This document shows positions 9,817 to 20,400 of a DNA stretch of 64,000 bases, piece by piece. The position numbers and the translations under genes were made by a program. The notes beneath the pieces are model-generated. The model worked only from the letters and a program-made list of their open reading frames with translations. It was not told the origin of the DNA and did no database searches. Within the stretch, counting starts at the first letter, position 1; the number at the start of each line of letters is the position of its first letter. The DNA is taken from assembly GCA_037443785.1 (NCBI GenBank), contig JBBINR010000007.1:43003-107002 (forward strand), given 5' to 3'. This DNA comes from JAQUOA01 sp037443785. GTDB lineage: Bacteria > Bacteroidota > Ignavibacteria > UBA10030 > UBA8401.

Positions 9817-10803
9817 TTATCGTACAAGTTGAGATTGTAATACCCCAGGATCAATCGGAACAATCCCGACTTCACCGCAGACGATACCTCCCGCGGTGTT
9901 GGCAATCTCCGATGCTTCTTGTATCGTTGCACCGGCCGCGAGCAGCAATGTAAGTGTTGCAATAACCGTATCCCCCGCACCGGAAACATCCGCAACATGA
10001 CGTGCCATGGTTGGAATAGTCGTCATCGATCCGTTTTTTTGGAAAAGAGACATTCCTTTTTCACTTCTTGTTAACAAAATATTTTCGGCGTTCAATTTTT
10101 CCAGTAAAATTTTACCGGCAGCAACAACATCGTCTTCTGTTTTTAATTTCTTTCCCAGGGCTTCTTCAGTCTCTTTTTTATTGGGTTTAAAGACAGTGAC
10201 ATTCTTATATTCAAAAAAATTATTAAACTTAGGATCGACCGTGACAATTTTGTTTTTCTTTTTCGCTAAGGCAATGATATTGACCAGAAGATCTTTAACG
10301 ACAACCCCTTTGTTATAATCTTCAATAATTATCCCATCAAGCCCGTCGATATTCTTTTCAAGCGCTGAAAAAATCTTTTGTTGTATCTCTTCATTCACAT
10401 CCTTTTTGTCTTCGCTGTCGATTCGAACCACATGCTGGTCGTGTGCAATCACTCTCGTTTTCACCGTCGTCGGCCGTGAAGCATCGGTGACAATTCCATC
10501 GGATGAATTCTTGTCGTTGATCAAAAACTGACGAAGCTCCTCTCCGCTTCGATCATTGCCAACAACTCCCACTAGAAATGCCGAAGCGCCTAACGAAGTA
10601 ATATTATTGGCGACATTGGCTGCTCCGCCAAGCCGTGAAGTCTCACTGTCGACTTCTACGACGGGAACAGGGGCTTCCGGAGAAATGCGTGATACACGCC
10701 CCCACACATAACGGTCGATCATCACATCTCCGATAACGGCAATGCGTTTTGAACGTGCGGAATGAAATAATTGTTTGATTCGGTCAGATGTAAATGCAGG
10801 CAT
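9817..10803 (-). CDS. rfaE1: D-glycero-beta-D-manno-heptose-7-phosphate kinase
   Basis: 328 residues of the PfkB/ribokinase fold. Seen motifs are GDVMIDRYVWG at the N-terminus, GGAANVANNITSLG (substrate loop) near residue 55, and the C-terminal catalytic DVSGAGDTVIATLTLLL anion-hole motif near residue 270. This is the kinase half of HldE, making heptose 1,7-bisphosphate. It is first in a minus-strand run rfaE1-rfaE2-tamB-rnr-protease, suggesting that LPS core synthesis is co-expressed with envelope assembly. About 120 bases without a gene lie upstream, holding the terminator of the neighbouring operon. Confidence 0.93.
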   Translation of the reverse strand: MPAFTSDRIKQLFHSARSKRIAVIGDVMIDRYVWGRVSRISPEAPVPVVEVDSETSRLGGAANVANNITSLGASAFLVGVVGNDRSGEELRQFLINDKNSSDGIVTDASRPTTVKTRVIAHDQHVVRIDSEDKKDVNEEIQQKIFSALEKNIDGLDGIIIEDYNKGVVVKDLLVNIIALAKKKNKIVTVDPKFNNFFEYKNVTVFKPNKKETEEALGKKLKTEDDVVAAGKILLEKLNAENILLTRSEKGMSLFQKNGSMTTIPTMARHVADVSGAGDTVIATLTLLLAAGATIQEASEIANTAGGIVCGEVGIVPIDPGVLQSQLVR

Positions 10804-10880
10804 TGAGTAATTCTATTTTGTTCGATAATTACTATGAATATACCCATTCTCCAAACCAGTATCAACGAGCAGGAAATAAA

Positions 10881-10903
10881 AAACCCCGCTATTCGCGGGG
10901 TTT
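10881..10903 (-). terminator. Rho-independent terminator, bidirectional
   Basis: Perfect 9-bp stem: AAACCCCGC (10881-10889) pairs with GCGGGGTTT (10895-10903) around a 5-base loop. T-runs lie on both sides, so it can work on either strand. It sits 23 bases past the stop of the T9SS propeller gene and ends the secretion operon. Confidence 0.9.
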
Positions 10904-10926
10904 TTTATGACAAAAAATGAAATGCC

Positions 10927-12279
10927 TTATTTCAGCAGCAACATTTTCTTTGTTTCGATAAATCCATCAGATGTTCTGAGCGTATAGAAATAGATTCCTG
11001 CAGAAAGATTTGTTGCATCAAACTTTGCAGTATAAACACCTGCAGTATGCGCACCTTCCGCAAGAGTAACAATTTCTTTACCCAAGACATCGTACACTGT
11101 CAAGCTGATTGTCGCATTGTTCAACAAGCTGAACTTGATTTGTGTTGATGGGTTGAACGGATTCGGATAGTTTTGCATTAACGAGTAGTTGCTTGCAACG
11201 ATTCCGTTTTCTTGGTAAACCGAAGTTGGTGATTTCACAAATCGTTGAATCGAGTACATTCCCGCTTTTGCACCAAACATACAAACATATAATGTGTCAC
11301 CATTCTTTGTCGTAGAAACACCTCTTGGTTTAACATTAAGACTATCTGTATTATTCCATGTATTTAACCCATTCCATTTTACACTATCCTTTATTTGATT
11401 TGTTGTCGGGTCCCAAAGATACCATGTATGTGCACTATAATACGTTTTTACCTGAGGATATTTATTTGGTAAATCAGCATTTGTATTTCCGGCTGCTGCC
11501 CAGAGCATGTCTGTTTGTCCATGACGTGTAAGCGCCTCACAATCAAATCCTTTTAACACTGTATCTGCAGTAAATCCGCTGAGAGCATCGCCGGTATATC
11601 GAATAATGCAGTGTCCTGTGTAACCGGCATAATATACTTTACCCCCATCACGCGAGCAAGTAAGCGTACGAGAAAAATATCGCGTCGTGTCTGTAACGTT
11701 TGCTACTTTTGTGCCAGTGTTATCGAACATTTGAATTGGTTCGAGATTATTTGCTACAGGTCCAGTAAAAATATTTCCGGAAACATCTGTTGCCACAGCT
11801 ATTCCAGAGTTTTTGGGACTTGCAACAATCTTTGTAATAACAGCACCGGTTTTATAATTAATCAAATACACGTTTGAGAACCAGGTAAAAAGAATATTGC
11901 CGTCAGCTGCCGTTGCAAGTCCACGTCCGGTATTTCCTTTATACAATGTATCGTTTACAGCACCACCTTTAAGAATCATTAATGGCGAAAATGAAACCGG
12001 AGTTCCATCGGGTTTAAATATACGCAACGGCAAAACAGCTTTTGTGACATTCGTAACCGGATCTTTGATGCTATCGCCCTTAATATACGTATTATAATTC
12101 ACCGTCCATACATTTCCATAAGGGTCTACTGCTACACCATGTAAACCATTTCCTGTTCCAATCAAAACTGAGTCCGCAGATAAACTTTTGTTTGGGAAAT
12201 TCGGATCATAGGTATACTGCCCATAGGATACCGAAAGTATCAAACATATTGATGCCGCAAAAAGAAGAAGTTTTTTCAT
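10927..12279 (-). CDS. Secreted beta-propeller protein with T9SS type A sorting domain
   Basis: 450 residues. Signal peptide MKKLLLFAASICLILSVSYG. Residues about 30-350 read as an NHL/SMP-type propeller (repeated V..DPYGNVWTV, ATAADGNILFTW, ATDVSGNIFTG blades). The last ~80 residues form a Por/T9SS C-terminal domain: LMQNYPNPFNPSTQIKFSL, then VYDVLGKEIVTL, and a terminal ETKKMLLLK. I infer export by T9SS and attachment at the cell surface. The ligand or substrate is unknown. It is last in the operon headed by the TonB receptor at 20596, and an AGGAGGTAAC ribosome-binding site marks the start. Confidence 0.88.
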   Translation of the reverse strand: MKKLLLFAASICLILSVSYGQYTYDPNFPNKSLSADSVLIGTGNGLHGVAVDPYGNVWTVNYNTYIKGDSIKDPVTNVTKAVLPLRIFKPDGTPVSFSPLMILKGGAVNDTLYKGNTGRGLATAADGNILFTWFSNVYLINYKTGAVITKIVASPKNSGIAVATDVSGNIFTGPVANNLEPIQMFDNTGTKVANVTDTTRYFSRTLTCSRDGGKVYYAGYTGHCIIRYTGDALSGFTADTVLKGFDCEALTRHGQTDMLWAAAGNTNADLPNKYPQVKTYYSAHTWYLWDPTTNQIKDSVKWNGLNTWNNTDSLNVKPRGVSTTKNGDTLYVCMFGAKAGMYSIQRFVKSPTSVYQENGIVASNYSLMQNYPNPFNPSTQIKFSLLNNATISLTVYDVLGKEIVTLAEGAHTAGVYTAKFDATNLSAGIYFYTLRTSDGFIETKKMLLLK

Positions 12280-12338
12280 TTGTTACCTCCTGTTAGTATT
12301 GAATGATGAAGTGGATTAGATATTACTGTATCATTGTT

Positions 12339-13598
12339 TCATTGTCCATAATATGGGGCGCTGACTTTTCCTAACATATCAATTTTAAATAGCCCTGTTA
12401 GTTTACCCGTTGGTGTGGCTTTTTCTCTGACTCCATAAAGATAAGAATCTTTTCCCCATGCCAAATATTTAAAACTCGACCCGATTAAACCAGAATAAAG
12501 AGGATGGCTCGATTTATCAGGCGCGACAACATAAATTCCCGCATCGGCATCAGTACCAACATAAAGGTTTCCTTGATCATCAAAGGTAATGCCGTATGTT
12601 TTATTCGTCGTATTTCCGACAGTCGCAGATAGGTCAAAATATTTTTCGGGTGTTCCTAAACTGTTATCTGGATTTATCGGTATCTTATAAACACTGTTTA
12701 CTGCATCTAAAGACGATTCGTGGCTGACATACACTGCATTGTTAAACACTCGAACGGAACGCACTATTCCATTTAAAGCGGTCAGAGGAAAATTTTGCAC
12801 ATTTCTTTGAGTATCAATGCGAACAAGGCCGCCGACAGAATTATTTCCTCCAATCCACAAAAACAGTTTTTGATCATAGTCGAAATCACTTACAAACAGC
12901 GGCAAATTATTAGGATACGTTGCATTAAATATATTCATAAAATTTGTGTTACTATTGCGGGAGGCAATTACTTTAAAGTTTCCCGATCGAGCAGCATAAA
13001 CGGAATCACCTCGACATTTCAAACCGGTAAAAAACGCCTCTCCGCCAGATGGAGCTCTCTGAGCAAACTGCGTAAACGTACCAGTGGGTGAAAGCTGATA
13101 AATACCAATGCTGGAACCGCTTGCGATAAGCGAAACAAAAAGATTACCAGCTTTATTAAAGGTAATTGCTGCAGGTATTTGTTTGGTGGTATCAATTTCT
13201 TTAACTAAAATCAATACCGAACGAATGCTGATATATTTTATATCGGAGAATTCGCCAGCACCGTCTACTCGTATTCTTACTCTGATAGAATCTTTGATCA
13301 TCTGCGGAGTCGGGAGTTTTATTTGAGTTGCCGTCACCGAAGTTATCGTCATTGGTATATTATCAAAAAACAAATGCAACGATGTATCCGTGGGAAATCC
13401 CGTGCCATTGATAACAATGGTGGTTATACCTGCAACAAAATATGGCGCCCCATCTGGAACTATCGACGTTACGGTTGGTCCAACACCAGGATATTTGTAA
13501 TTTGGATCAAAGATTCCTTGCGGTGCATCTTTTGTACAACTCCCGAACATCAAAAGAGTTACTGCCGCAAGAGTGAAAGTAAACAATGTTGTTTTCAT
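12339..13598 (-). CDS. Lipoprotein with IPT/TIG domain and propeller-like repeats
   Basis: 419 residues. A lipoprotein signal peptide ends in LMFGSC (lipidated Cys at about 20). Residues about 40-125 read as an IPT/TIG Ig-like domain (PTVTSIVPDGAPYFVAG ... VVINGTGFP-like pattern). The rest has propeller-like blades (FDDQGNLYVGTDADAGIYV, WGKDSYLYGV), comparable to the neighbouring T9SS propeller protein. SusE/F- or surface-binding-like roles are possible, but nothing in the sequence names a ligand. It lies between the PorV-like gene and the T9SS propeller gene and is probably part of the same surface complex. Confidence 0.75.
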   Translation of the reverse strand: MKTTLFTFTLAAVTLLMFGSCTKDAPQGIFDPNYKYPGVGPTVTSIVPDGAPYFVAGITTIVINGTGFPTDTSLHLFFDNIPMTITSVTATQIKLPTPQMIKDSIRVRIRVDGAGEFSDIKYISIRSVLILVKEIDTTKQIPAAITFNKAGNLFVSLIASGSSIGIYQLSPTGTFTQFAQRAPSGGEAFFTGLKCRGDSVYAARSGNFKVIASRNSNTNFMNIFNATYPNNLPLFVSDFDYDQKLFLWIGGNNSVGGLVRIDTQRNVQNFPLTALNGIVRSVRVFNNAVYVSHESSLDAVNSVYKIPINPDNSLGTPEKYFDLSATVGNTTNKTYGITFDDQGNLYVGTDADAGIYVVAPDKSSHPLYSGLIGSSFKYLAWGKDSYLYGVREKATPTGKLTGLFKIDMLGKVSAPYYGQ

Positions 13599-13619
13599 AA
13601 TAGTCTAGTCATTGAGTAT

Positions 13620-14618
13620 TTAAAAATACATTTGCAACGCAAACCGATTGACGCTTCCGAAAATGCCAAAGGGCGTATAAGCATAATCCAAGCCAATCCC
13701 GACTCCTTCAATAACTTGTTGCACTCCAATACCGCCTGTAAATCCGCGCTCATCATATCCAAACATATATCCCGCACGGAGAGCGAGTAATTTCATAAAC
13801 ACATACTCGGCACCTAGATTTACTGTTTCCGGATAATCGCGGGCATTCACCGCATCCACTGATACGATGAAAGAATCGCCATCTTTTTCATTAGAAATAA
13901 AGTCCATCGCATTTGCCGAAAAGCCAATGCGAAACATGAGGGGAAGCTGAAATGATTCTCGTTGATATTTTACTTCTTTAGAAAAATTTCGAACGCTTGC
14001 CGCAAAACTTAAACTTTTTAATCCCGTTTTATAATGCATACCAAAATCAAAAGACAGGACTTCTTTCTTATTTCCCGAACTCACTGGGTTTTTATTACCG
14101 TCAATTTGACTAAAACCGGCACTAAGATCTTGAATATTATAGGCGACACGGCCACCAATGGAGAATCGATCGCTGAGTGATCGAGCATATCCAACTCCTA
14201 ATGACATTGCCACCGGTGAAAATGTTCCCATATCAACATAGCCATCCGAATTGTCCGCAATTACCGTGCGATCGATATTACCATAATCGACCGATTGAAA
14301 GGTAATACCGAATACACCATAATCATTATTCGGTGTCGCAATTGCAACACTTCCATAAAAATGTTTTATGTCGGCAATCCAATTTGTATTACCGAATTCT
14401 GCATGGACACTCGATTGCATTCTTGCTAAACCTGCAGGATTAAAAAACAATGATGCAGACGTTCCTTCAACCGAAGTGACCGCTTCACCCATGGCAACGG
14501 CCCGGGGATCTGTTGCAACATTCAAAAATTTTAAACCTGTTTGACCAAGTTTTTGATTTTGTCCAAAAATTGGCAGCGCCAACAAAATCAGAAGTACCAG
14601 AAGAAGATTTTTTTTCAT
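13620..14618 (-). CDS. PorV/PorQ-family outer-membrane protein
   Basis: 332 residues. Signal peptide ending near PIFGQ, then the family signature GLKFLNVATDPRAVAMGEA and SLFFNPAGLARM, followed by about 14 alternating aromatic/hydrophobic strands and a terminal aromatic (ALQMYF). The UPF0164/PorV/PorQ group are FadL-like 14-strand barrels. PorV is the shuttle that takes T9SS cargo to the surface. Its place inside an operon that also encodes a T9SS-sorted propeller makes a dedicated cargo-handling role plausible, but that is inference from context. Confidence 0.82.
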   Translation of the reverse strand: MKKNLLLVLLILLALPIFGQNQKLGQTGLKFLNVATDPRAVAMGEAVTSVEGTSASLFFNPAGLARMQSSVHAEFGNTNWIADIKHFYGSVAIATPNNDYGVFGITFQSVDYGNIDRTVIADNSDGYVDMGTFSPVAMSLGVGYARSLSDRFSIGGRVAYNIQDLSAGFSQIDGNKNPVSSGNKKEVLSFDFGMHYKTGLKSLSFAASVRNFSKEVKYQRESFQLPLMFRIGFSANAMDFISNEKDGDSFIVSVDAVNARDYPETVNLGAEYVFMKLLALRAGYMFGYDERGFTGGIGVQQVIEGVGIGLDYAYTPFGIFGSVNRFALQMYF

Positions 14619-14641
14619 AATGACCCGCTTTTTCTTAAACG

Positions 14642-15301
14642 CTATTTCAAAATATCAATTCCACGTACTGAAAATGCCATATTTTTTATTTGTACCGTTA
14701 CCGTCGTTGTTTTCATCGTATCAATTACCGAAGCGCCAGTATAGGCATTCCAGTTTACAATAAGCTGCACTTTAAATCTCTTGCTGCATGAATCCGGATT
14801 GATGCTTGGCTGATATGAGTACAATATATTCGACGCAAATGCGCGGGGCTGGGTAAACACACTGTCTTTCCCTGCAGTTCGTATAATCCCGCGCACTTTC
14901 CCAAATTGGAAATATGCATACTTGGAAGTATCGTGGGTGACAGGATCAACCTGGACTGTGGAAAGAAGCATTGAATCCGGCTTTGAAGAGATGGTTGCAA
15001 AAATAGATAATTGAGCGCTTGATCCAGATTCGATATTCGAGATAACATGCATTGATGGAAATGTCGTGATCAATAAACCAAGCGTATCGACAATATTTGA
15101 GTTGCTAATTGTTGCCTTATAACTAAATCCGCCATTCTCCGCTGCAATACCACTCAGCTCTGTTCTTCCATCAGAACCAAACCAGGATGTTTTTGAATAC
15201 GGCTGCCAATCCCAATTATATTCATCGGACGATGTCGGTTTTACACATGACATAAAAACACACGTTCCAATGAATACAGCGATCAATAATAAATATTTCA
15301 T
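14642..15301 (-). CDS. Lipoprotein of unknown function
   Basis: 219 residues. A lipobox CVFMSC follows a short hydrophobic leader (MKYLLLIAVFIGT). The mature part is beta-rich and has no motif I recognise. It starts 21 bases after the stop of the 693-residue secreted protein and precedes the PorV-like gene, so it belongs to the same operon as the TonB receptor. A peripheral outer-membrane partner is the most economical guess. Confidence 0.65.
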   Translation of the reverse strand: MKYLLLIAVFIGTCVFMSCVKPTSSDEYNWDWQPYSKTSWFGSDGRTELSGIAAENGGFSYKATISNSNIVDTLGLLITTFPSMHVISNIESGSSAQLSIFATISSKPDSMLLSTVQVDPVTHDTSKYAYFQFGKVRGIIRTAGKDSVFTQPRAFASNILYSYQPSINPDSCSKRFKVQLIVNWNAYTGASVIDTMKTTTVTVQIKNMAFSVRGIDILK

Positions 15302-15322
15302 ACGAATACCTAGAATATTTTT

Positions 15323-17404
15323 TTAACGAATGACAACAAATTTATAGATTCCTCTGTCACCTTTAGGAGTCTCGATAACTGCGATATAAATTCCGCTAAC
15401 GATAAATTGATTTGATGATGTCGTTAGATCATAATCCTGAGACCCTGTCTCATCGATATGATTAATTGTTTTTATCAATTCACCGAGTTCTGTGTAAATC
15501 TTAATTGTGCAGATACTGGGAATATTTTTAAACACAATTTTATTTTCTTGTCCCGGCCACAACAAACTGCTGTTAGCACCGAGGTTATACGGATTTGGAA
15601 CAATCCTTACTTTTGACTTTTGAAGCAATGGAGATGGTTCGGCACCCAATCGGCGATAGGCAGGCGCGTAGGTTTGAGTGTAATAACGACTGCTCGTTAA
15701 TCTGCCTGGCGGCGTGAATCCGGCGCCATTGTTATCCGAAACTTTACCCGCAGAAACAAGGTAATAATAGTATGCCGCATCAAATACAGCCGTTGTGTCA
15801 TTAAAACTTGTTGCACTTGCCGGACCTTCCCAAATTTTATAATAGGTGCTATCATATTGAGCAGATGCCCGCCAAACTTCCCACCCATCAATCTTTGGGT
15901 CGCCAGATGAAACCCACTCTAAATGTATTTTATTCGCCTTGCTCAAAACATTAAATGTCGTCGGCGGCGCCGGCGGTTCCGGAATATTCCATCCGCTGTT
16001 ATAATTTGCAAGCGCCCGGCGAACAGCTTGGAACAATGAATCTTTTCCGGTAAATACCCAATCATTTTTCGTTTTCGTCGCGCCGTTGTACGTAATTGGC
16101 AGGCCGGAATTTGCCTTAAAGGCTTTTCCAATTTGAATAGAAGCCTCCCTCGATATTCCAGCAGCAACTTCAGCGATAACAATATGAATGCTTTCTTGCG
16201 GAGCAATCGTAAATGGACCATAACCATTTGCTAATGATTGTCCTCCAGAAGTATTAAGGGCAGGATCGCCGGATGTTGGTGTAAGCAAGTCTGCATGCCG
16301 AGGGATAACATGACCTTTTGTAATCATTCCCCATTGTGCTGCCATTGCCGTCGAGTTATATTGATCTAAAGCTCCGGAACCTACCAACGCCCCATCGGAA
16401 GATTCATACGAAGTTGTTGACGGTTGTCGAACATCATCGGTTGTATCATGTGTGGATTTGTCTACATGAAGGGTTGCCCATCCGACAAATTGATAAGAGC
16501 CTAGTCGCCCAACCGTATCACCGGCAACATGACCCGTTGCTTGCTTGAGTATTGGCCCCCCAATATTGTCATACCCGCCTGTGAATGAAGGATAATATCC
16601 ATGCCATGCGAAACTTACACGAAGATCATTGTTGTCGAGATTTGTTGAAAAATATTTTGCGGGGCCAGGATTTGAAGTATCGCCTCGAACATCGTTCACC
16701 GTATTTTTACCATAGGCGATCGGATCGCCAAAAACAGTCTGCACATCGCGATTTATTCCGTACCGGCTTTGAAAATATACGTACACATCAGTAAGTGTCC
16801 GATCATCGCGCTTTGTTGACTTGTCGTCGATATATCCAGTATTCGTAAACATATAATCGTAAACGATATAATTGTCATGGTAGGATTGACCGAAGGCGAT
16901 AATTTTCCGATGCATCGTCAGACCAATGGGGGTATTCACGGTATTGTCAATCATTCTGTCCCATTTCAGTGAAGCATCGACATCGTCGTTTTCAGCAAGC
17001 GTCCCATACGTTACGACGCCGTCAACAGTAACTCGCGTTGGATCGTACTTACTAATCATTTTAAAGTTCATCGGAAAAGTTTCACCCGCCATATTTCCCG
17101 CAGTGGAACGAGGGCCAACATGGATAATTTTATAAGGGAAGGCTCCTCTTGCATCGGTATAATTCGACGTAGCAATCCACAATCCTTTTGCCGCTTGCAT
17201 ATCTTGCGTTCGATAAATCGCCGGCCAGCGTAAGCCATCTGCTTGATCTGCATTCTTTCCCGTTCTGCCAATTTCAATTTCCGAGCCGTAATTTGAATAT
17301 AAATTTTGAAGGGATCCGATTGTCATCCATTTATATTCATTTGAAGCTTGACCAAAAGCAAGTGATGAAAAAAGTACAACGAAAAAAAATTTATTATAAT
17401 TCAT
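15323..17404 (-). CDS. Secreted protein with fibronectin-like domain and sorting-like C-terminus
   Basis: 693 residues, signal peptide ending at LAFGQ. The N-terminal 450 residues are unassigned, with many Gly/Asp/Asn turns; this kind of protein commonly accompanies TonB receptors in Ignavibacteria-like genomes, by my recollection. Residues about 480-580 look like a fibronectin type III module (HLEWVSSGDPKIDGWEVW). The last 90 residues (VRIVPNPYNLGA ... YKFVVIR) resemble a divergent T9SS/FlgD-like C-terminal domain, lacking the canonical KKM end. It lies 24 bases downstream of the TonB receptor. Confidence 0.7.
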   Translation of the reverse strand: MNYNKFFFVVLFSSLAFGQASNEYKWMTIGSLQNLYSNYGSEIEIGRTGKNADQADGLRWPAIYRTQDMQAAKGLWIATSNYTDARGAFPYKIIHVGPRSTAGNMAGETFPMNFKMISKYDPTRVTVDGVVTYGTLAENDDVDASLKWDRMIDNTVNTPIGLTMHRKIIAFGQSYHDNYIVYDYMFTNTGYIDDKSTKRDDRTLTDVYVYFQSRYGINRDVQTVFGDPIAYGKNTVNDVRGDTSNPGPAKYFSTNLDNNDLRVSFAWHGYYPSFTGGYDNIGGPILKQATGHVAGDTVGRLGSYQFVGWATLHVDKSTHDTTDDVRQPSTTSYESSDGALVGSGALDQYNSTAMAAQWGMITKGHVIPRHADLLTPTSGDPALNTSGGQSLANGYGPFTIAPQESIHIVIAEVAAGISREASIQIGKAFKANSGLPITYNGATKTKNDWVFTGKDSLFQAVRRALANYNSGWNIPEPPAPPTTFNVLSKANKIHLEWVSSGDPKIDGWEVWRASAQYDSTYYKIWEGPASATSFNDTTAVFDAAYYYYLVSAGKVSDNNGAGFTPPGRLTSSRYYTQTYAPAYRRLGAEPSPLLQKSKVRIVPNPYNLGANSSLLWPGQENKIVFKNIPSICTIKIYTELGELIKTINHIDETGSQDYDLTTSSNQFIVSGIYIAVIETPKGDRGIYKFVVIR

Positions 17405-17428
17405 AAGTTCCTCTTTAAAAACTCTGTC

Positions 17429-20400
17429 TTAAAAATCAAAACTGACTTTCAGTCCCCAAAAAATATCCCGAGGATTTAGGAATACCAAGAAATCCATATT
17501 TGGCATATCGATATATGATTTATCATCTAAAATTTTATTCATGCGGGTTGAACTTACTTCGGTCCAGCCTGATCCTTGATTCTCCATATATTTTTTGGTT
17601 GATCTATCATAGTAAACTGCTGTCGATCTGATATAGGTTGCATCGGCAAGTTTATTTACAGCAACAATTGGAACAAACGGTGCTCCCTCTTTTCTCACAT
17701 CACCGGGTTTATCCTCACCGGGAATATTTGAATAGTATTCACTTGCAGGCAAATGCAATGACTGCCAATAACTGTCTTCGTCTTGAATGCTGGTAAACCC
17801 GTAATTTGAAAAATTCCTGATGTTAAAAATATTATTCACATCAACAAATAATTGTACATTGGCAGTGCCAAATTTAAAATTTTTGCTCAATCGAATATTC
17901 GAAGAATAGGTGTCGTTCCATTGAACATTATATCTCACATCATCCCGCGGATTGCTCCGGCTCCCGGTCCATGTATCATATGTGCCTGAAGCCCAGCTGG
18001 AAGTAATATTAAAACGCCAATCGTTTAATAATCCTATGCCCGCAATGTGTACATCATTTTCCATAAAATCTGTCGGCGTAAATAGATCAAGACTTAACCT
18101 TGCGAATGGCGCAGGAACTGGTTTCGTCTGAAAAATATCACTCTTATGGGTTGACTCATAAATCAGCTGATCGTTCGGACTTTGCGACAATTGTCGATAA
18201 CCAAAACGCCCGGTCGACCGAGCCATATAGGTATAATTGAGAAATCCAGTAATCCAATTGCCCCGATTGCGTGACACTGTCGCTTCAAAACCACGTATAT
18301 CCTCATAGGAATTTGGCATTGAAACACTGTAATTCACTTTTGAACCAAGAACCGATACCGTTGTAATTTGATCTGAGACATTCTTGTAATATCCGGCAAC
18401 GCGTATCAAATACTCTTCGAATAAACTGTGCTCGTAGCCTAATTCATACGCTACCGTTTTGGGAAGAGGGTTATTCGGATTCGCCAACCGTGAAACACTT
18501 TTACTGACGGGATCATGACGAACTAAAAATAAATCTTCGGGCTGGGGCATCGAACGGAAATGACCATAGTTGAAAAACAATTTTGCATATTCTGTAATCG
18601 GAAAGGCAACTCCCAAACGCGGACTAAAGGTGATATTTTTTTCAATCTGAGAACGAACCAATGACGTGTCGATACCATATGATTGTCCGCCATACAGCCT
18701 ATTATCAAATGGATTATAATTGTACCACGTACCATTAGGATCGGAAATATCCATTCGAATACCGAAATTTGCAATCATTCCTTCATATTCAAACTTGTCT
18801 TGCGCATATAATGAAGCACGATAGGGATACGTTTTCCAATACGATCGTGTTGCGGCATTATTGACACTGCTCACCGAAGCATAATTAGAATTATTGACGC
18901 TTAATACAAGCTCTGCTCCGGTTTTAATTTGATTATATCGATTCAGCTGGCTGTTAAAATCGAATTTGATGGTGGTTGTTGAAATAATGCTCGTATCTCG
19001 TGATCCGCTCTGGCCGTATTTATTTGTAAAGGCAGGAGTAAAATAATAATCATTATTTTGCTGCACATACCCAAATGGCGTTTCATCGACATAATAATTG
19101 TTTCCAAACAAGAGAACTTTTGTTGGATCACGTTTGCGTCCAGGATTTGTATCATATTTAAATCCGACGTAATTAACACTTGCTTCATAAAACGTTTGAG
19201 AGGATAAAACCTGCGTTACCTTACCGCCAAAACTATTCATCTTCACTGTTGATGGAGCAAAATAATCATTGGTATAAATTTGAAGATCGGCATAATTTGC
19301 TTTATTCAAACTCGAAGCAATGCCACCGGCGGATTGGAATAATCCTGAATTTCCGGAGTTGTTGTCATTACTTCCCTTTTGTTGTCCGACCATTCCGCTT
19401 ACCATTACCTTTAATGTACTTGTAATGTCTGACGTTATTTTGAACTGCCCGTTGTAATCTTCATACGCCTCGCGAGAAAGCGGAATCATATACATTGTTT
19501 TTTGTTGACGGTAGGACCCAAAAAAACGAAGATTGCCAAGCAATGAACTGACATAAGGAACGGGTCCGCCAAAACCTGCATCAATATCGTAATCAGGTTT
19601 TGTTATTTCTCCATTTTTTCGGTGATAATACATGAATAACTGACGTGCCGCTTCAGGTGTTAAATCATTCGTTGGATCTTTGTCCGCCAACGATGCTTGA
19701 GACACTGCGTTCCAACCGCCAATAAATGAACGGTATTGTTCGCGCGTCCATTTATCCCAAGCCCCTGGTTCTTCTCCCGTGCCCGTACCCGTGTACGCTA
19801 CAGCCGGATCAACAAACGGTCGAATGAAATATGAATTTGAATTGTAAATTGATGGGCCGAAATTTTTCGCCGTAGGCGGACTCAGGCGGAATGTCGCCGA
19901 GAAAGAATACCCGTTGGCATTTCCTTCTTTTGTGACAACATTGACAACACCCGATCGGATATTTCCGTATTCAGCATTAAATCCACCGGTCTGAACTTGA
20001 ATGTCCTGGACGGAACTCAAGCTGATACTCGAATACGGTTGATTGTTTCGTTCATCGCGAAGAGTCAACCCATCCACAATAAAAGCTGTTTGATCCGCGT
20101 TATCCGATCCCCTAATCACAAGTCCGGATTGAATACCAGCCTGCAGACCAACAACTGCGCTGATACTTATAACCGGAAGGCTCGCGATCTGTTCCGTCGT
20201 AATATTTGCAACACTCGTCGCGACATCTTTTAACACGACAGGGCGCTGGGCAATAACAACAACTTCTTCCCCTTTGATAATTTCCTGGGACAAATTACAT
20301 TTGATTTCAGTGGTCAGATCAATGTTGACACGCACTTTTGTTTGGACAAGAGCCGAGTACCCCAGCATCGATGCACGAACGCTGTATTCTCCGGGCGGCA